Assembly: GCF_963678635.1 (NCBI RefSeq)
Contig: NC_087062.1
Coordinates: forward strand, 68,617,415 to 68,681,414
DNA length: 64,000 nt
Direction: 5' to 3'
Source: Symsagittifera roscoffensis
Lineage: Eukaryota > Xenacoelomorpha > Acoela > Convolutidae
Below are positions 11,804 to 24,540 of this stretch, piece by piece. How positions within the stretch are numbered: position 1 is the first letter of the stretch; each line of letters opens with the position of its first letter. A model generated the notes under the pieces. It made no database searches, was not told the origin of the DNA, and saw nothing but the letters and a program-made list of their open reading frames with translations. A program made the position numbers and the translations under genes.

Positions 11804-14800
11804 TTATGATAACTATCCTGCCAAATCTCAAATCTTTAGTTTAATCGGTCCAAAAGGTTGTTGGAAGCTTTTCCTTATATTTTGCTACGCCCAGTTTCTC
11901 ATTCGGTTCAACTGGTGTCTGCCCTAAGATTGTCAAATTTTTTTCCGCTTCGTAAGTTTTTTCCACTTGCTGATTTCAATTTTGAGTGTCTTGCTTGTTT
12001 TGTTTTTCCAGAATTCCTGTGTGATAAAAACAGATTTTATGAAATAGTATGGTTTATTATTATATTTTTTTGAGACAGATGGGAAAAGTTTATTATTTCT
12101 TGCAAAAAAAAGGGTATCCATAGAAAGACTGTCTATATTCTCGTATGCCTGAATACTCACCTGGTCTTTTTTGCTTTCCCCTTTTGTCTACAACTTCCGA
12201 ACCTGATTTTTTGGTTGCAATGATTAGATCGAGTTTGAAAAGCTCCTCGATATAAGCAGTTACGCATTAAATTATGGCCCTCGGAATAGTCAAGTTTTTG
12301 GTTGTTTTGACCGTTTGTTGAATCTTTTTTAAATTTTGCTCAAAAACTAACCTCCGAAACCTGAGGTTCTGGGCTCGGTGGGAACAACGTGTTGTGGGAA
12401 ACTCCCTTGCATTATTGGGGCCACTCACAATTTTTTCTTCTCAAAGTTTTAAGGCCCTCGGAGAAGTTTTTTTCTTCACTGTTTTTTTCGACGTTTTATG
12501 AATTTAACCAAAAAACAGCCTCTCTTATTTAAGATTTTGGTTTCAAACCAAGGAACAGGTTGTGAGATAAAATTTTGGCCCTCGGAAAAAGCAAAAATTC
12601 GATATTTTGACCATTTTTTGCAACTTTTTGTCTTTCTCGAGATCTACTCTCCCTAGTATGAGTTTCGTGGTTGCAATAGAAAATCTTAGTTTTCTGGATC
12701 TCTGTATAAGCGGCTGATCTCAAACTTTGTTACACAAAAAGTTCATCCCAGAAAAGTCAATTTTTTTATTTGTTGACCGTTTTTTGGACTTTTCTCGACA
12801 ACAATCCTGCCAAATCTCATATCTTAGGTTTGATCGGTCGAACAGGCTGTTGGAAGCTTACCTTTATAATTTGCTACGCCCAGTTTACTTTTCGGTTCAA
12901 TTGTGTCTGCTCTAACATGTTAGCCTTGTTTCAGCTTAGTAAATTTCGTCCAATTACTATTTTGATTTTTGAACATCTTGCTTGGTACGTTTACTTGAAT
13001 TTCTACTGATAAAAACAGGTTTTATGAAAGGGCGTAGGTTTTTTTTAACTTATTTTTTTTGGGGCACTGTGGAAAACTTTCATTCCTCTTGCAAAAAAAA
13101 ATGGTTTTTTTTTTCAATTATCTTTCTACCAATTTTCAAAAAAATGGTCTCCATAGAAAGACCGTCTACATTTTTGTGTAACTGAATACTCACCTGGTCT
13201 CTTTTTGCTTTCTCTTTTTGTCTTCAGCCATCGAAGATGTCTGTTGGGGAAATACTTGCCCAATATGTTTGATTTTTTTCTTTTTCTCAAAGACTAACCC
13301 ACCAAAACTGATTTTTTTGGTGTAGTGATTAAAACGGGTTTGAAAAGCTCCCCGATATGAATTGTTACGCCCAAAAATTTACACTTTAAAATATGGCCCT
13401 CGAGACAGTCAAGTTTTTGATTGTTTGGATCGTTTGTTGAATCTTTTGAAAGTTTTTTTTTTCAAAAACTAACCTCCCAAACCAGAGGTTCTTGGTGCAG
13501 TGTAGATAACTGGTAGTGTAAAACTCTCTTGAATTAGGGGCCACTCAAATGTTTTTTACTCAAAATTTTATCACACCCAAAAAAGACAATTTTTTGAGTT
13601 TTTGAGGTTTGAATCCAAAGAAAAAATTGTCAGAACCTTTTTTGCTCACGCAATTTTCCTCGAATTTTTTTTCGTCACAAAAGTTATGGCCGTCGGAAAA
13701 GTCAAACTTTTGAGTTTTTTGACCGTTTTTTGGAATTTTTCCCTCTCTCGAGAACTACCTTTCTAAATTTGATTTTTTTTTGCTTAAGCTGCAATTACAG
13801 TTTTTGTGACTTAATTCTGCATGGGCCTCTAATCTCAAATTTTGTTGCATAAAACCGATGATCGACGGAAAATTCATTTTTTAAAAATTTTTTGACCATT
13901 TTTCGGACTTTTCTCGATAACTATCCTGCCAAATCTCATATCATTAGATTAACAGGTCCAACAGGTTGTTGGAAGCTTACCCTTATAATTTGCTTCTCCC
14001 AGTTTCTCTTTCGGCTCATTTGGTGTCTACCCTAAGATTTTCAAACTTGTCTCCCCTTCTAAAGTTTTTTCCACTTGCTAATTTCAATTTTCAGTGTCTT
14101 GCTTGGTTTGTTTTCTGGAATTCCTGTGATATAAAAACAGATTTCATGAAAATGTATGGTTTCTTATTTTTTGAGGCAGTTTGGAAAATTGTATTATTAC
14201 TTCTACCGATTTTCAAAAAAAGTTATCTATAGAAAGACTGTCTACATTCTCATGTGCCTGAATACTCATCTGGTATTTTTTGCTTTCCCCTTTTGTCTAC
14301 ATCTTTCAAAAATGTCTATTGGGGGAATATTTGACCAATAACTTTGTTTTTTTTTTCGTTTTCTTAAAAACTATTTTACTAAACCTAATTGTTTTGGTGC
14401 AGTAATTAGAATCAGTTTGAAAAGCTCGTCGATATAATCGGTTACGCATTAAATTATGGCCCTCGGAATAGTCAAGTTTCCGATTGTTTTGACCGTTTGT
14501 TGAATCTTTTTTAAATTTTGCTCAAAAACTAACGTCCGAAACCTGAGTTTCTGTATTCAGTGAAAACAACGTGTTGTGGGAAACTCCCTTGCATTATCGG
14601 GGCCACTCACAATTCTCTTACACAAATTTTTATCGCCCTCGGAGAAGTCTTTTTTTCCCAGTTTTTTTCGACGTTTTATAAGTTTAATCAAAAAATACCC
14701 GCTCATATCTAACATTTTGGATTCAATCCAAAGAACCAATTGTGAGAAGCTCCTTTGCTCACGCAATTACACCCAAGTTTTTTTGTCACAAAAAGTTATG

Positions 14801-15436
14801 GCTCTTGGAAATGTCAAAGTTTTGATTTTTTTGACCGTTTTCGAAACTTTTTGCCCTTCTCGAGGACTAACCGCTTAAATATGAGTTTAGTGGCTGCTAT
14901 CGAAATTAGGGTTTCGTGGAACTCCTCTGCATAAGCGGCTGATCTCAAATTTTATTACACAAAAAATTTGTTTACGGAAAAGTCATTTTTTTTAGAAATG
15001 ATTACCGTTTTTGGGTTTTTCTCGATAACTGTCCTGTCAAATCTCATCATAGTTTTGATCGGTCCAACAGTTTGTTTAAAGCTTATCCTTATATAGTTTC
15101 TTTTTCAGTCTCAACTGGTGTCTGCTCTAAGATTGTCGGCCTTGTTTCCGCTTCGTACATTTCTTTCAGTTGCTAAATTCACTTTTGAATGTCTTGCTTG
15201 GTATGTTTTTTGAAATCCTGCGTGATAGAAACACATTTTATGAAAGTGTATGGATTTTTTTCTTTTTTTCTACTTTCAGTGTCTTGCTTCAAAAACCTTT
15301 CTACCGACTTTCAAAAAAGGTATCCATAGAAATACCGTCTACTTTCTTGTGTGCCTGAATACTCACCTGGTCTCTTTATGCATTCCCCTTTTGTCTTCAG
15401 CCTTGACTTGAATGAAATGTTTGATTTTTTTTTCGT

Positions 15437-18400
15437 TTTCTCAAAAACTAACCTACCAAACTTGATTATTTGGTTGCAGTGATTAGAACGGGTTTGAAAA
15501 GCTCTTCGACATAGATGTTTACTCCCAAATTTTTTCCAATTAACTTATGGCCCTCGGAAGAGTCAAGTTTTTGGTTTTTTCGACCGTTTTTCGAATCTTT
15601 TCTAAATTTTCTCAAAAAGCAACCTCCCAAACTCGAGATTCTGGGTTCAGTGGAAAAAATGGGTATGGGGAACTCCCTTGCATTAGTAGGGCTTACACAA
15701 ATTTTCTAAACCTCAGAAAAATCAATTTTTTGTAATCTTTCAGCGTTTTTTTCTAAAATTTGACTTGTTAACCAAAAAAAATCTCCTGTCTGAGATTTTG
15801 AGTTCATTCTATAAAACGGACTGTGGAAACTTTCTTTGCTTAGGCGATTTTTTCCGGTTTTTTATAAACATCAGTTCATGTTCCCCGGAATTGTCAAGTT
15901 TTCGATTTTTTAACCGTTGTTTGAATCTTTTTTAAAATATTTTCTCGTAAGCTAATCTCCCAAACCTGAGGTTCTGGGTGCAGTGGAGATGAAGGGTAAT
16001 AGCAAACTCCCTTGAAATTGCGGGCCCACTTGAAATTTTTCAACTCAAAATCTTATCACTTTCGGAACAGCCAATTGTTTGAGTTATTTTGGCAATTTTT
16101 TCGACATTTTTCAAATTTAACATAAAAATGCCCTCTCATATCTAAGATTTTGGATTCAATCCAAAGAACACATCAGGAGAAGTTCCTTTGCTTACAAGAT
16201 TACACCCGAAATTTTTTAGGCACAAAAAATTATGGCCCTCGGAAAAGTCAAAGTTTTGATTTTTTTGACCGTTTTTGCAACTTTTTTCCCTTCGGGAGAA
16301 CTAGCCCCCCAAATATGAGTTTTGTGGCTGCAATCGAATTTACAGGCTTCGTTGATCTCCTCTGCATAAGCGGCTGATTTTAAGCTTCTTTTACACAAAA
16401 AAATTTGTTCACGGAAAAGTCATTTTTAAAATCTTGTTGACCGTTTTTTTTTCGGTGTTTCCGGATAAGTGTCCTGTCAAATCTCATATCATAGTTTTGA
16501 TCGATCTAACAATATTTTGGAGGCTTACTTTCTTGTGTGCCTAATTACTCACCTGGTCCAACAGTTTGTGTGAAGCTTACCCTTATAATTTTCTACGTCC
16601 AGTTTTTTCGGCTGAACTGGTGTCTGCTCTAAGATTGTCGCCTTGTTTCCGCTTCGTATGTTTCTTTCAATTGCTGAGTTCAGTTTTGAAATTCTTGCTT
16701 GGTATGTTTTCTAGAAATCCTGTGTGATAGAAACACTTTTTATGAAAGTGTATGGATTTTTACTTTCGAGGCACTTTGGAAAATTTTAATACTTCTCCCA
16801 AAAATTATTTTTTCTCTTTTTTTTTTCAAAAATTTTTCTACCGACTTTCGAAAAAAGGGATCCAAAGAAAGACCGTTTACATTCTTGTGTGCCTGAATAC
16901 TCACCTGGTCTCTTTATTCTTTCCCCTTTTGTCTTCAGCCTTGACTTGAATTAAATGTTTGATTTTTTTCGTTTTCTCAAAAACTAATCTACCAAACTTG
17001 ATTATTTGGTTGCAGTGATTAGAACGGGTTTGAAAAGCTCTTCGACATAGATGTTTACTCCCAAATTTTTTCCAATTAACTTATGGCCCTCGGAAGAGTC
17101 AAGTTTTTGGTTTTTTCGACCGTTTTTCGAATCTTTTCTAAATTTTCTCAAAAAGCAACCTCCCAAACTCGAGATTCTGGGTTCAGTGGAAAAAACGGGT
17201 ATGGGGAACTCCCTTGCATTAGTAGGGCTTACACAAATTTTCTAAACCTCAGAAAAAACAATTTTTTGTAATCTTTCAGCGTTTTTTTCTAAAATTTGAC
17301 ATGTTAACCAAAAAAAATCTCCTGTCTGAGATTTTGAGTTCAATCTATAAAACGGGCTGTGGGAAATTTCTTTGCTTAGGCCAATTTTCCCCAGTTTTTT
17401 ATAAACATCAGTTTATGTTCCCCAGAATTGTCAAGTTTTTGATTTTTTAACCGTTGTTTGAATCTTTTTTAAAATATATTCTCGTAAGCTAATCTCCTGA
17501 ACCTGAGGTTCTGGGTTCAGTGGAGATAAAGAGTAGTAGCAAACTCCCTTGAAATTACCGGCCCACTTGAAATTTTTTTAGTCAAAATCTTATCACCCTC
17601 GGAAAAGCCAATTTTTGAGTTTTTTTGGCATTTTGACTTTTTTTTGACGTTTTTCAAACTCAACCAGAAAATTCCCTCCCATATCTAAGATTTTGGATTT
17701 AATTCAAAGAACAGATAAGGTGAAGTTTCTTTGCTTACGCGATTACATCCGAAAGTTTTTAGCCACAAAAAATTATGGCCCTCGGAAAAGTCAAAGTTTT
17801 GATTTTTTGACCGTTTTTGCAACTTTTTTACCTTCTGGAACTAACTCCCCAAACATTAGTTTCGTGGCTGCAGTCGAAGTATCAGTTTTGTGGATTTCCT
17901 CTGCATAAGCGGCCGATCCTACACTTTATTATACCTAAAAATGATCACGGAAAAAACGTTTTTAAAATCTCATGACAGTTTTTTTTTGGTTTTTCCGGAT
18001 AACTGTTCTGTCAAATCTCATATCATAGTTTTGATCGGTCTAAAATGTTTGGAGGCTTATTTTCTTGTCTGCCTGAGTACTCAATTGGACCAACAGTTTG
18101 TTTAAAGCTTACACTTATAATTTGCTACGTCAAGTTTTTTTTTTCGGCTCAACTGGTGTCTGCTGTTAGATGGTCGGAATTGTTTCCGCTTCGTATATTT
18201 CTTTCAGTTGCTGATTTCAGTTTTGAATGTTTTGCCTGGTATGTTTTCACAAATCCTGTGTGATAGAAACACATATTATGAAAGTATGGATTTTTTCTTT
18301 TGAGGCACTTTGGAAAATTTAAATACTTGCAAAAAAATTTTTTTTCTTGTTTTTCAAAAAAAATTCTTCTACCATAGCGTATCCATAGAAAGACCGTCTA

Positions 18401-18958
18401 CTTTCTTGTGTGCCTGAATACTCACCTGGTCTCTTTAGGTTTTCCCCGTTTGTCTTCAGCCTTGATTTGACTGAAATGTTTGATTATTTTTTCGTTTTCT
18501 CAAAAACTAACCTACCAAACTTGATTATTTGGTTGCAGTGACTAGAACGGATTGGAAAAGCTCTTCGACATAGATGTTTACTCCCAAATTTTTTCCAATT
18601 AACTTATGGCCCTCGGAAGAGTCAAGTTTTTGGTTTTTTCGACCGTTTTTCGAATCTTTTCTAAATTTTCTCAAAAAGCAACCTCCCAAACTCGAGATTC
18701 TGGGTTCAGTTGAAAAAACGGGTAGGGGAACTCCCTTGCATTAGTAGGGCTTACACAAATTTTCTAAACCTCAGAAAAATCAATTTTTTGTAATCTTTCA
18801 GCGTTTTTTTCTAAAATTTGACTTGTTAACCAAAAAAAATCTCCTGTCTGAGATTTTGAGTTCAATCTATAAAACGGACTGTGGAAACTTTCTTTGCTTA
18901 GGCGATTTTTTCCGGTTTTTTATAATCGATATAATTGCTTACGCCCAAATATTTACTC
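15437..18958 (+). repeat. Higher-order units of ~1.53 kb, two and a half copies
   Basis: The block starting TAACCTACCAAACTTGATTA recurs at about 15450, 16986 and 18508. The following few hundred bases (including TTATGGCCCTCGGAAGAGTC) are almost identical in the three copies. The third copy is cut by the gap at 18959. Confidence 0.8.
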
Positions 18959-19158
18959 NNNNNNNNNNNNNNNNNNNNNNNNNNNNNNNNNNNNNNNNNN
19001 NNNNNNNNNNNNNNNNNNNNNNNNNNNNNNNNNNNNNNNNNNNNNNNNNNNNNNNNNNNNNNNNNNNNNNNNNNNNNNNNNNNNNNNNNNNNNNNNNNNN
19101 NNNNNNNNNNNNNNNNNNNNNNNNNNNNNNNNNNNNNNNNNNNNNNNNNNNNNNNNNN
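18959..19158. other. Assembly gap of 200 N
   Basis: Exactly 200 unknown bases, a fixed-size scaffold gap. It lies at the right edge of the satellite, so the true array length is unknown. Confidence 1.
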
Positions 19159-19524
19159 TTGCACAAAATGCTAAACGTCCTTACAGAAATTATAGTTCAA
19201 ATTTTTCGTGACATCGATTTTTTGTCGGCTTTTCTGTTTGTTTTTCCTTTTGTTTCGGCGTTATAGGTTTAGGCCTGCTTGATATCGGCTTTTTTTTAAA
19301 ACTTTTTTTGTGCGTACTAAGTAGATTTCGGGCTATATTATATCGGCTTATATTTCCCAGATATACAATTGGAAAATTGCGTGCAGCGTCGTCTTAAGGT
19401 CTCATCATAAACGGTTGTTGTCTTAACAACTGTCGTATTGTTTTCTGGACACCATAACCTGTATTAAAAGTGCATAAAAAATGTCGATAATTTGAGGCTA
19501 GTGTGTAGCAAAAAACAGAGCAAA

Positions 19525-19551
19525 ATGGCTACTGCGGATCGATTCTCTCAG
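19525..19551 (+). CDS. Unrecognised propeller-like protein, exon 1 (start codon)
   Basis: The ATG at 19525 has a good context (CAAAATGG) and opens nine codons (MATADRFSQ). A GTAAAA donor follows at 19552. The exon ends in phase 0, which fits the exon starting at 21574. It is too short to carry a motif. It is supported by the start context, the donor and the phase match. A separate first exon further upstream, or another start, cannot be excluded. Confidence 0.6.
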
Positions 19552-20225
19552 GTAAAAAGTGCAATCAACAACAACCGATTCATTTGATATCTAATTAGAA
19601 GCATTATTTTTGTTTAACAAACTTTTTTATTTCAAAACTGTATAAATTACTCGCTAGAAGTTGTTGCAATCTTTTGTTATGGTTTTTGATAAAACTGACG
19701 GAGTACTTCTTATAGGCGTTTTTTTAATTAAAAAAATAAGTTTTAACCCAAATTTTTACCGAATTCTTGATACACTCTAGAACATGTTGATGCCCTAAAC
19801 TAAACTTTTAAAAGATGTTCCAGCTTTGAACATTTCCTAATGGTTATGATGATTTGAAAGCTGCCAATTTAGGAAAATTATGCCCATTCATTGCCAGTTT
19901 TTCATCAACGCGTACTGTAAGCTGCAAAAATGATAACAAACTGGTCCAAATAGCGCATTTTCAGATGAGAAAATACCCGTTTTACTCGGCATTGTATACG
20001 GGTAGAGATATTCAAAAAAATAGACGATGGTTTTTTTTATGTTTACGAGTAGCTAGTGTATTAGAACTTACTTTTTTCTAGCCTAACTCGCAAATAAAGG
20101 TGTTCATTGAAAGCGGAAAGTGTTAACTTATTTAGTGGCACTTTTGCTATAATCACAATCTGGTTTTGGAAACTTCATAGCATCTGTTCTTTGCTAGTTG
20201 TGTTTGAAATGTTTTAAGTGTGCGT

Positions 20226-20290
20226 GGCGGAGTGGTTAGGGCATGAGACTCTTTATCTCTAGGTCGCCAATCAAATCTGAGACGAAGTTG
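20226..20290 (+). repeat. tRNA-Lys(CUU)-derived pseudogene or SINE head
   Basis: TGGCGGAGTGGTTAGGGCA matches an A box. It is followed by GCATGAGACTCTTTATCTC, closely matching the anticodon arm of tRNA-Lys(CUU): stem GAGA/TCTC, 7-base loop with U33 and anticodon CTT. The T arm is degenerate (AATCAAATC instead of GTTCGAATC), so a working tRNA is unlikely. Confidence 0.6.
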
Positions 20291-20538
20291 CATTTTTCTA
20301 ATTTGAAGCTTATTTCTACTTTTCCTTGCATTTTATAGAGCTGTTTTGTTTCGTTTTCTTGTTAGTGTTTGCGTAGCGAAGCTTCACTTCTGTGTTGTAA
20401 TTTTCAATCAAAACTTTATTGAGATACCTTGAAATTCAGCCGGACCATTCAAGGCTTTGTCCTGGTTTGAGTAGTCTTTTTTACTTTTGCAAGCTGCGTT
20501 TATTTCCTCACTTGTTTTGGCGCTTACAACGCTCATTA

Positions 20539-21095
20539 AAATGGGGAGGAACTTTGTATTCGGGTGTATTTTAGTTTTTTTTGCTTTTCTACGCAAAAGC
20601 AGGTCCCACAAATAATGATTGTTTTGGATTGAGTGATATAATATATCAAAGTCTTTTCAGACTAGATTCGAACCAAATCCAAAAAAAAATTTCCTTGTAT
20701 CGAGAAAAACGGGTTTGAATTTATTGATTTTTCGTCTAATTTCGAGCAATTGAGCAGGCTTACATGAGCTTATTTATGCCTAGTTTAAGCCTTGAAAATT
20801 TGTTTTTCTCATATGAAGTTAGTTTTTGGAGTTTTTAGCTTCACCCTAGGAGTAAAAAACTTCACAAAAATTTTTTATTGATTTTTTTTTGTTATTTGCC
20901 TTCAAAAACTGTTTTCCAATTTGCATTTTTTTTAATGACTGACGAAAATGCTCAAGCTCTACTTTTTCGCTCAGTTTATTTTTCAAACTAAGCCGAAAAA
21001 ACGACACTAATTGGAAAAATAGTTTTGTTGTTTTAATTTTTTAAGACTGGACAAAACATTTTGTGCTACTTGCACAGTAACGGGCTATCCTTGTT
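20539..21095 (+). repeat. Dispersed repeat D1, copy 2
   Basis: Aligns by eye with 330-905 through GGGGAGGAACTTTGTA, TCTAATTTCGAG, AACGACACTAATT and TTGCACAGTAAC blocks. Diverged in between. No coding capacity seen. Confidence 0.6.
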
Positions 21096-21149
21096 TTTTT
21101 TTGTATATTCCGCTTCACCTCTATATTTCCATGTCCCACCAAAAGCACT

Positions 21150-21350
21150 ATGTTCAATACCAAACACATCTGGATCTTTTGTAAAAAGTTTATTGGTCAA
21201 GGATCAATGGACAGGTATATTTCATCTGACCCCTGGATAACAAATGATCTTATTAGAATATTTCTGGCTGTGATATGCTTTATCATCATCAAGCAGAGAG
21301 CAAAGATCATGAGTAAAAACGTTATCACAAAGAGCTCACGAAGACGATGA
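21150..21350 (+). CDS. Small open frame with one membrane-like segment (doubtful)
   Basis: An ATG at 21150 opens 66 codons to TGA. The predicted peptide has a single hydrophobic stretch (IRIFLAVICFIIIK, about residues 36-49) and a basic tail ending KSSRRR, which is the layout of a small single-pass membrane protein. Base composition is richer in GC than the surrounding intron. I recognise no family. It lies inside intron 1 of the propeller-like gene, so it would be a nested gene, a retrocopy remnant or chance. No promoter or poly(A) signal is clear. Confidence 0.2.
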   Translation: MFNTKHIWIFCKKFIGQGSMDRYISSDPWITNDLIRIFLAVICFIIIKQRAKIMSKNVITKSSRRR

Positions 21351-21573
21351 AAGCTGAATATTGTTTTTTCAATTGAAATATAAAGGTACGTGTCGGTGTG
21401 TTACGGTTTTTAGATTTTACTGTTTTCTTTCAATTTCTCTGATATTGTCAACAATGTATTGTAAGAGTTTCAGTTTTATGACATTGGTTTTAAAACATTG
21501 CCACTACAAAACTACATTAAAACGCTAAGTCAAAGGATATTTGAACTGCTTGCTAATTGCTGTTTCAATTTAG

Positions 21574-21875
21574 GATTTGAACGACAAAATGAGAGCCCCT
21601 GTCAACACCAACCCGTGCAAAATGGGGTTCCTGGACAAAGTCGTGTTTAAAAGCGAATATGAGGGGGACAAACACGACACGACTTACATTCTAGTCATCT
21701 ACGAGAACGGAAAAGTGACTTCGTGGAGCGCCAAAACGGAAGAGGAGGTCTGTTCCATAAACTTAAGCCCCAATACTGACGAATGTGCTACTACTATGCA
21801 GGTGGAACGCGTGAAATGTTTCTGGAAACCGACTGACCAGGCTTTTCTTGTTTTCCGAGATTTTGACTCGAATGG
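21574..21875 (+). CDS. Unrecognised propeller-like protein, exon 2
   Basis: The exon is bounded by TTTAG and GTATGT and encodes 100 residues plus two bases (phase 2). It is clearly coding: GC-rich relative to its flanks, no stops, and good codon usage. The segment YILVIYENGKVTSWSAKTEE followed by VERVKCFWKPTDQAFLVF reads like two strands-and-turn blocks of a beta-propeller blade, with W-S in the place of W-D. I cannot assign a family. Exon 1 joins in phase 0. The two trailing bases (GG) join with the first base of 44542 to give a Gly codon. Confidence 0.75.
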
Positions 21876-23185
21876 GTATGTTATCCATGGATATTGATAT
21901 TATGTTTCTGAATGTTTTCCATTTTTTTTGTATGATTAGATTGATTTTTTTAAGCTTCAAGAGTGCCATACTTGTTTTGCAATTTAACGCCCTGTCAGAG
22001 TAAAACATTTAGATTTTTGTGTTATCCTTGGCAACTTCATTTCCTGCCTCAGAAGAAAACGGATTATTCATGTTTGGTGTGGTTTTTTATTCAGCCAGTT
22101 TTCGGAGATCGAAATATAGTTTTCAAGAAAAGAGTTTTATGCCTAATTGACGATATCTACCATCTCAAAACAATTTAAAAAAAAACATTTTACCTCCGAT
22201 CATTTTTACATTTTTTTAGGATTTTAAACGTTGTCAATTCGGCCATGCTCTGCACTGACTTTTGTGGACTTTGAAGATTTCATCCAAAATCCTGAAAGCT
22301 CACTGCAAGTTTTTATGCGTGGCGAATTATTCAGCACAAAAAAATCAACCTAAATTGAATTGAGGCTAGCTAATTTGTCGTATTAATTTTGTACGACTCA
22401 AGTTTTCACACTTGATCTTGGATTTTGTCCAAAATTTACAGTTTTTCGATTTTATATTTTATCAAAACTCTTCGACTGTGTTTAAAGGGCAGTCGGAACA
22501 TTCAGGGCTTTGCACTGATATACGATGAGTCTTGTGTTTCTCAATTATGTGTTAGAATTTCTTGAATTATAACGTTTAACAAACGATTAGCGATTTTTAT
22601 CCAATCTTAAATTTTCCGCCTTATTAACATCTTAGTAAATCATTGACTTATATGTTTTTCTAATGTTTTTCTTATACGGCCCAAAAATGAAAAACAGCAC
22701 GCCAAAATTTTTAAACCAAAGTAACTGTGACAATAAACAGAACAAATAATATTCTACGGTTTCAAGTTTTTATTGAGAAGTTGAGGCGTTATAGGACAGG
22801 CAAAATTTAGTTGGTAGTTTGATAATATAGCAAAGATTTTGGTCATTTTTTGTATTTTTTAGAGAAATGATCTTCAGTAGAATAAAAATTTCCAGCTCTT
22901 CCGTCGGCTGGTCTGATTTTTAACCAATCAGAATTGAGCATACTCGTCACACTTAATCCCGTTGTCAAAATTGTCAAAATTATCATTTTTGGGCTGTATA
23001 ATGGAACAGAACCCTTTCGTCGAGTTATTGCCCGTGTTGAGCTGTGGTACCTCGATGCATTTAGAATAAAAAAAAAACTAAAATCAAGACTCTAATTTAT
23101 CTTGCAATGTAAATAAATAAGTATGATATAAATGAATATTTATGTCATGACAATAAACGAATAGAGATCAACGATCTTGGCAACT

Positions 23186-23519
23186 GTTAAAAAATTAGGA
23201 TAAAACCGTCTGTTGGTTAAAATTGGTTAAACTTAAAGTAAGACTAGTTTAAGACTGGTTGGTTTAAGATTCCCACAATTTAGTTGTAGGCTTTTATCTA
23301 AGACTAGATTAAAGACTAAGGTAACTAGGCTAAGTTAAGAGTTCAGTAAAAAAGGTTGAATTAAAAGTTAGTTGCACAGAATTAGTTGCGTATCAAAATA
23401 GACAAATAATCAATCTCTAGATCTACCAAAAGCCGCTGCGCTACTGGCAGGTATTTAAATTGGCATGGTCATGACTGAATATAACTTAAAGGTTAAAATG
23501 TCGACAATAAGATATCACA
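23186..23519 (-). mobile_element. Family C 3' LTR
   Basis: Matches 24541-24874 in length (334 bp) and along its whole sequence, with scattered differences. Starts TGTTAAAAAATTAGG, ends GATATCACA. Confidence 0.8.
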
Positions 23520-23992
23520 TTTGACATTCTCCACGAAAATTTAACTATAGCATATATTTTCGCCACACAAAAGGAATGTTCTGGCTCAGAAATGGAGTAG
23601 AGAGTACACTGGTCGGAAAAGCCCTACATTAGGGCCCAATGGGCAAGATGTTAGCACCTGAATGGTGAGATGGTAAATTTTATCCCACGATAGCACCCGG
23701 TGGGTGAGATAATGGTTTGGCCGTCAATAATTGTATTGTACTGTTAAGGACTCAGGTTAACAACTAAAGGAACTCAGAGTTAGTCCAAATTGTAGCTTAT
23801 CAGGACAGCCCAGGGTTATCTTTTCGACTATAATTGCGTCATAATGGAAAACAATATCGCATCAACAAAAAAAACTAAATTTAAAGAAAGTTAATTAATG
23901 AAAGATTTCCGAAAGTTTGAGTTTTAATGTGCGAGCTTACTAATCCTCATAGAGGTCTAAGCTGCATGCCGGTTTGCGGCTCGATTGATTGT

Positions 23993-24328
23993 TCATCTCT
24001 TCAGTTCGTCAAGCGTCATTGGCCGTCCTAGGAGTTCTATCGCAGAAATGATAGAGGGGGTGTTTAGCCAGTCTGGATCGAGTACAATTGGTGTAGATGT
24101 TGACTCGGTTGATTCGGAGGGTAGGCCCGATGGGCTAAATTGAGTAGTACGAACCTCAGGGCTGAATTTAACCTTCTTGTGTGGTGTACTTTGTGCGGGT
24201 GTTTCGGGAGACTTTATACCACTCGAATGCTCAAAACTTCCTTCTAATAAGTAAACTGTCGTTGGATGCGATGTTGAAGGTGATGTCGGGGTGGTTAGAT
24301 CTACCACGTCAATTTGGTGGCTTTCCAT
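23993..24328 (-). pseudogene. Family C integrase-tail-like frame
   Basis: 111 codons, Ser/Thr/Pro-rich. Near its start it has IDVVDLT followed by TTPTSPSTS, then a basic KKVKF element. The layout (VVDLT, Ser-rich stretch, basic-hydrophobic KVKF or RVRF) matches the tail of family A (31356-32423), where the order is VVNLT, LIPISSDDE, RVRF. This suggests it is the 3' end of a pol frame whose enzymatic parts were deleted. VVDLT resembles a SUMO-interaction motif. The start shown is the first Met and is not meaningful for a deleted pol. Confidence 0.5.
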
Positions 24329-24540
24329 TTCAATAGTGGTTGCTTCAATCGTTGGGCAATATGGGGGGGGGTGTGGATTCGATGAAATGTTTGTTCATCT
24401 GGCTTCTCGTCCGATATGTCTACTAAGCTTATAAACACTCTCTCTCGCAGCATCGTCGGAGGTTGTCTAGATCGCATGGGTCTAGTGTTGTGCCGTGCAT
24501 AAATATCGGGCAGTTTTTTGGAATCCTGCCGACTGCGCCA

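Larger units (their letters stand above)
10010..18958 (+). repeat. Satellite-like tandem array of diverged ~170-bp monomers in higher-order units
   Basis: A phrase close to CCCTCGGAAAAGTCAA..TTTT followed by TTTTTGACCGTTTTT recurs about every 163-180 bp. Between phrases come a CTAACC.CCCAAACCTGAG-like block, a GGGAACTCCCTTGCATTAG-like block and a GGCCACTCACAA-like block. Examples of the phrase start near 15548, 15711, 15879, 16053 and 16233. Every 1.0-1.5 kb the monomers are interrupted by a non-monomer segment of several hundred bases containing CAACTGGTGTCTGC, CCTGTGTGATAGAAACA and GCCTGAATACTCACCTGGTC. These segments start near 10010, 11905, 12895, 14010, 15112, 16616 and 18153. The last units are spaced about 1.5 kb and are very alike. 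Short open frames inside the array are by-products. The array ends in an assembly gap. Confidence 0.8.
19552..21573 (+). other. Intron 1 of the propeller-like gene
   Basis: 2,022 bp with GTAAAA donor and TTTAG acceptor. It holds a tRNA-Lys-like sequence (20226-20290), repeat D1 copy 2 (20539-21095) and a small open frame (21150-21350). Confidence 0.6.

Noticed and set aside
18823-19266. Open frames across the N gap
   Set aside because: Only open because N codons are not stops.
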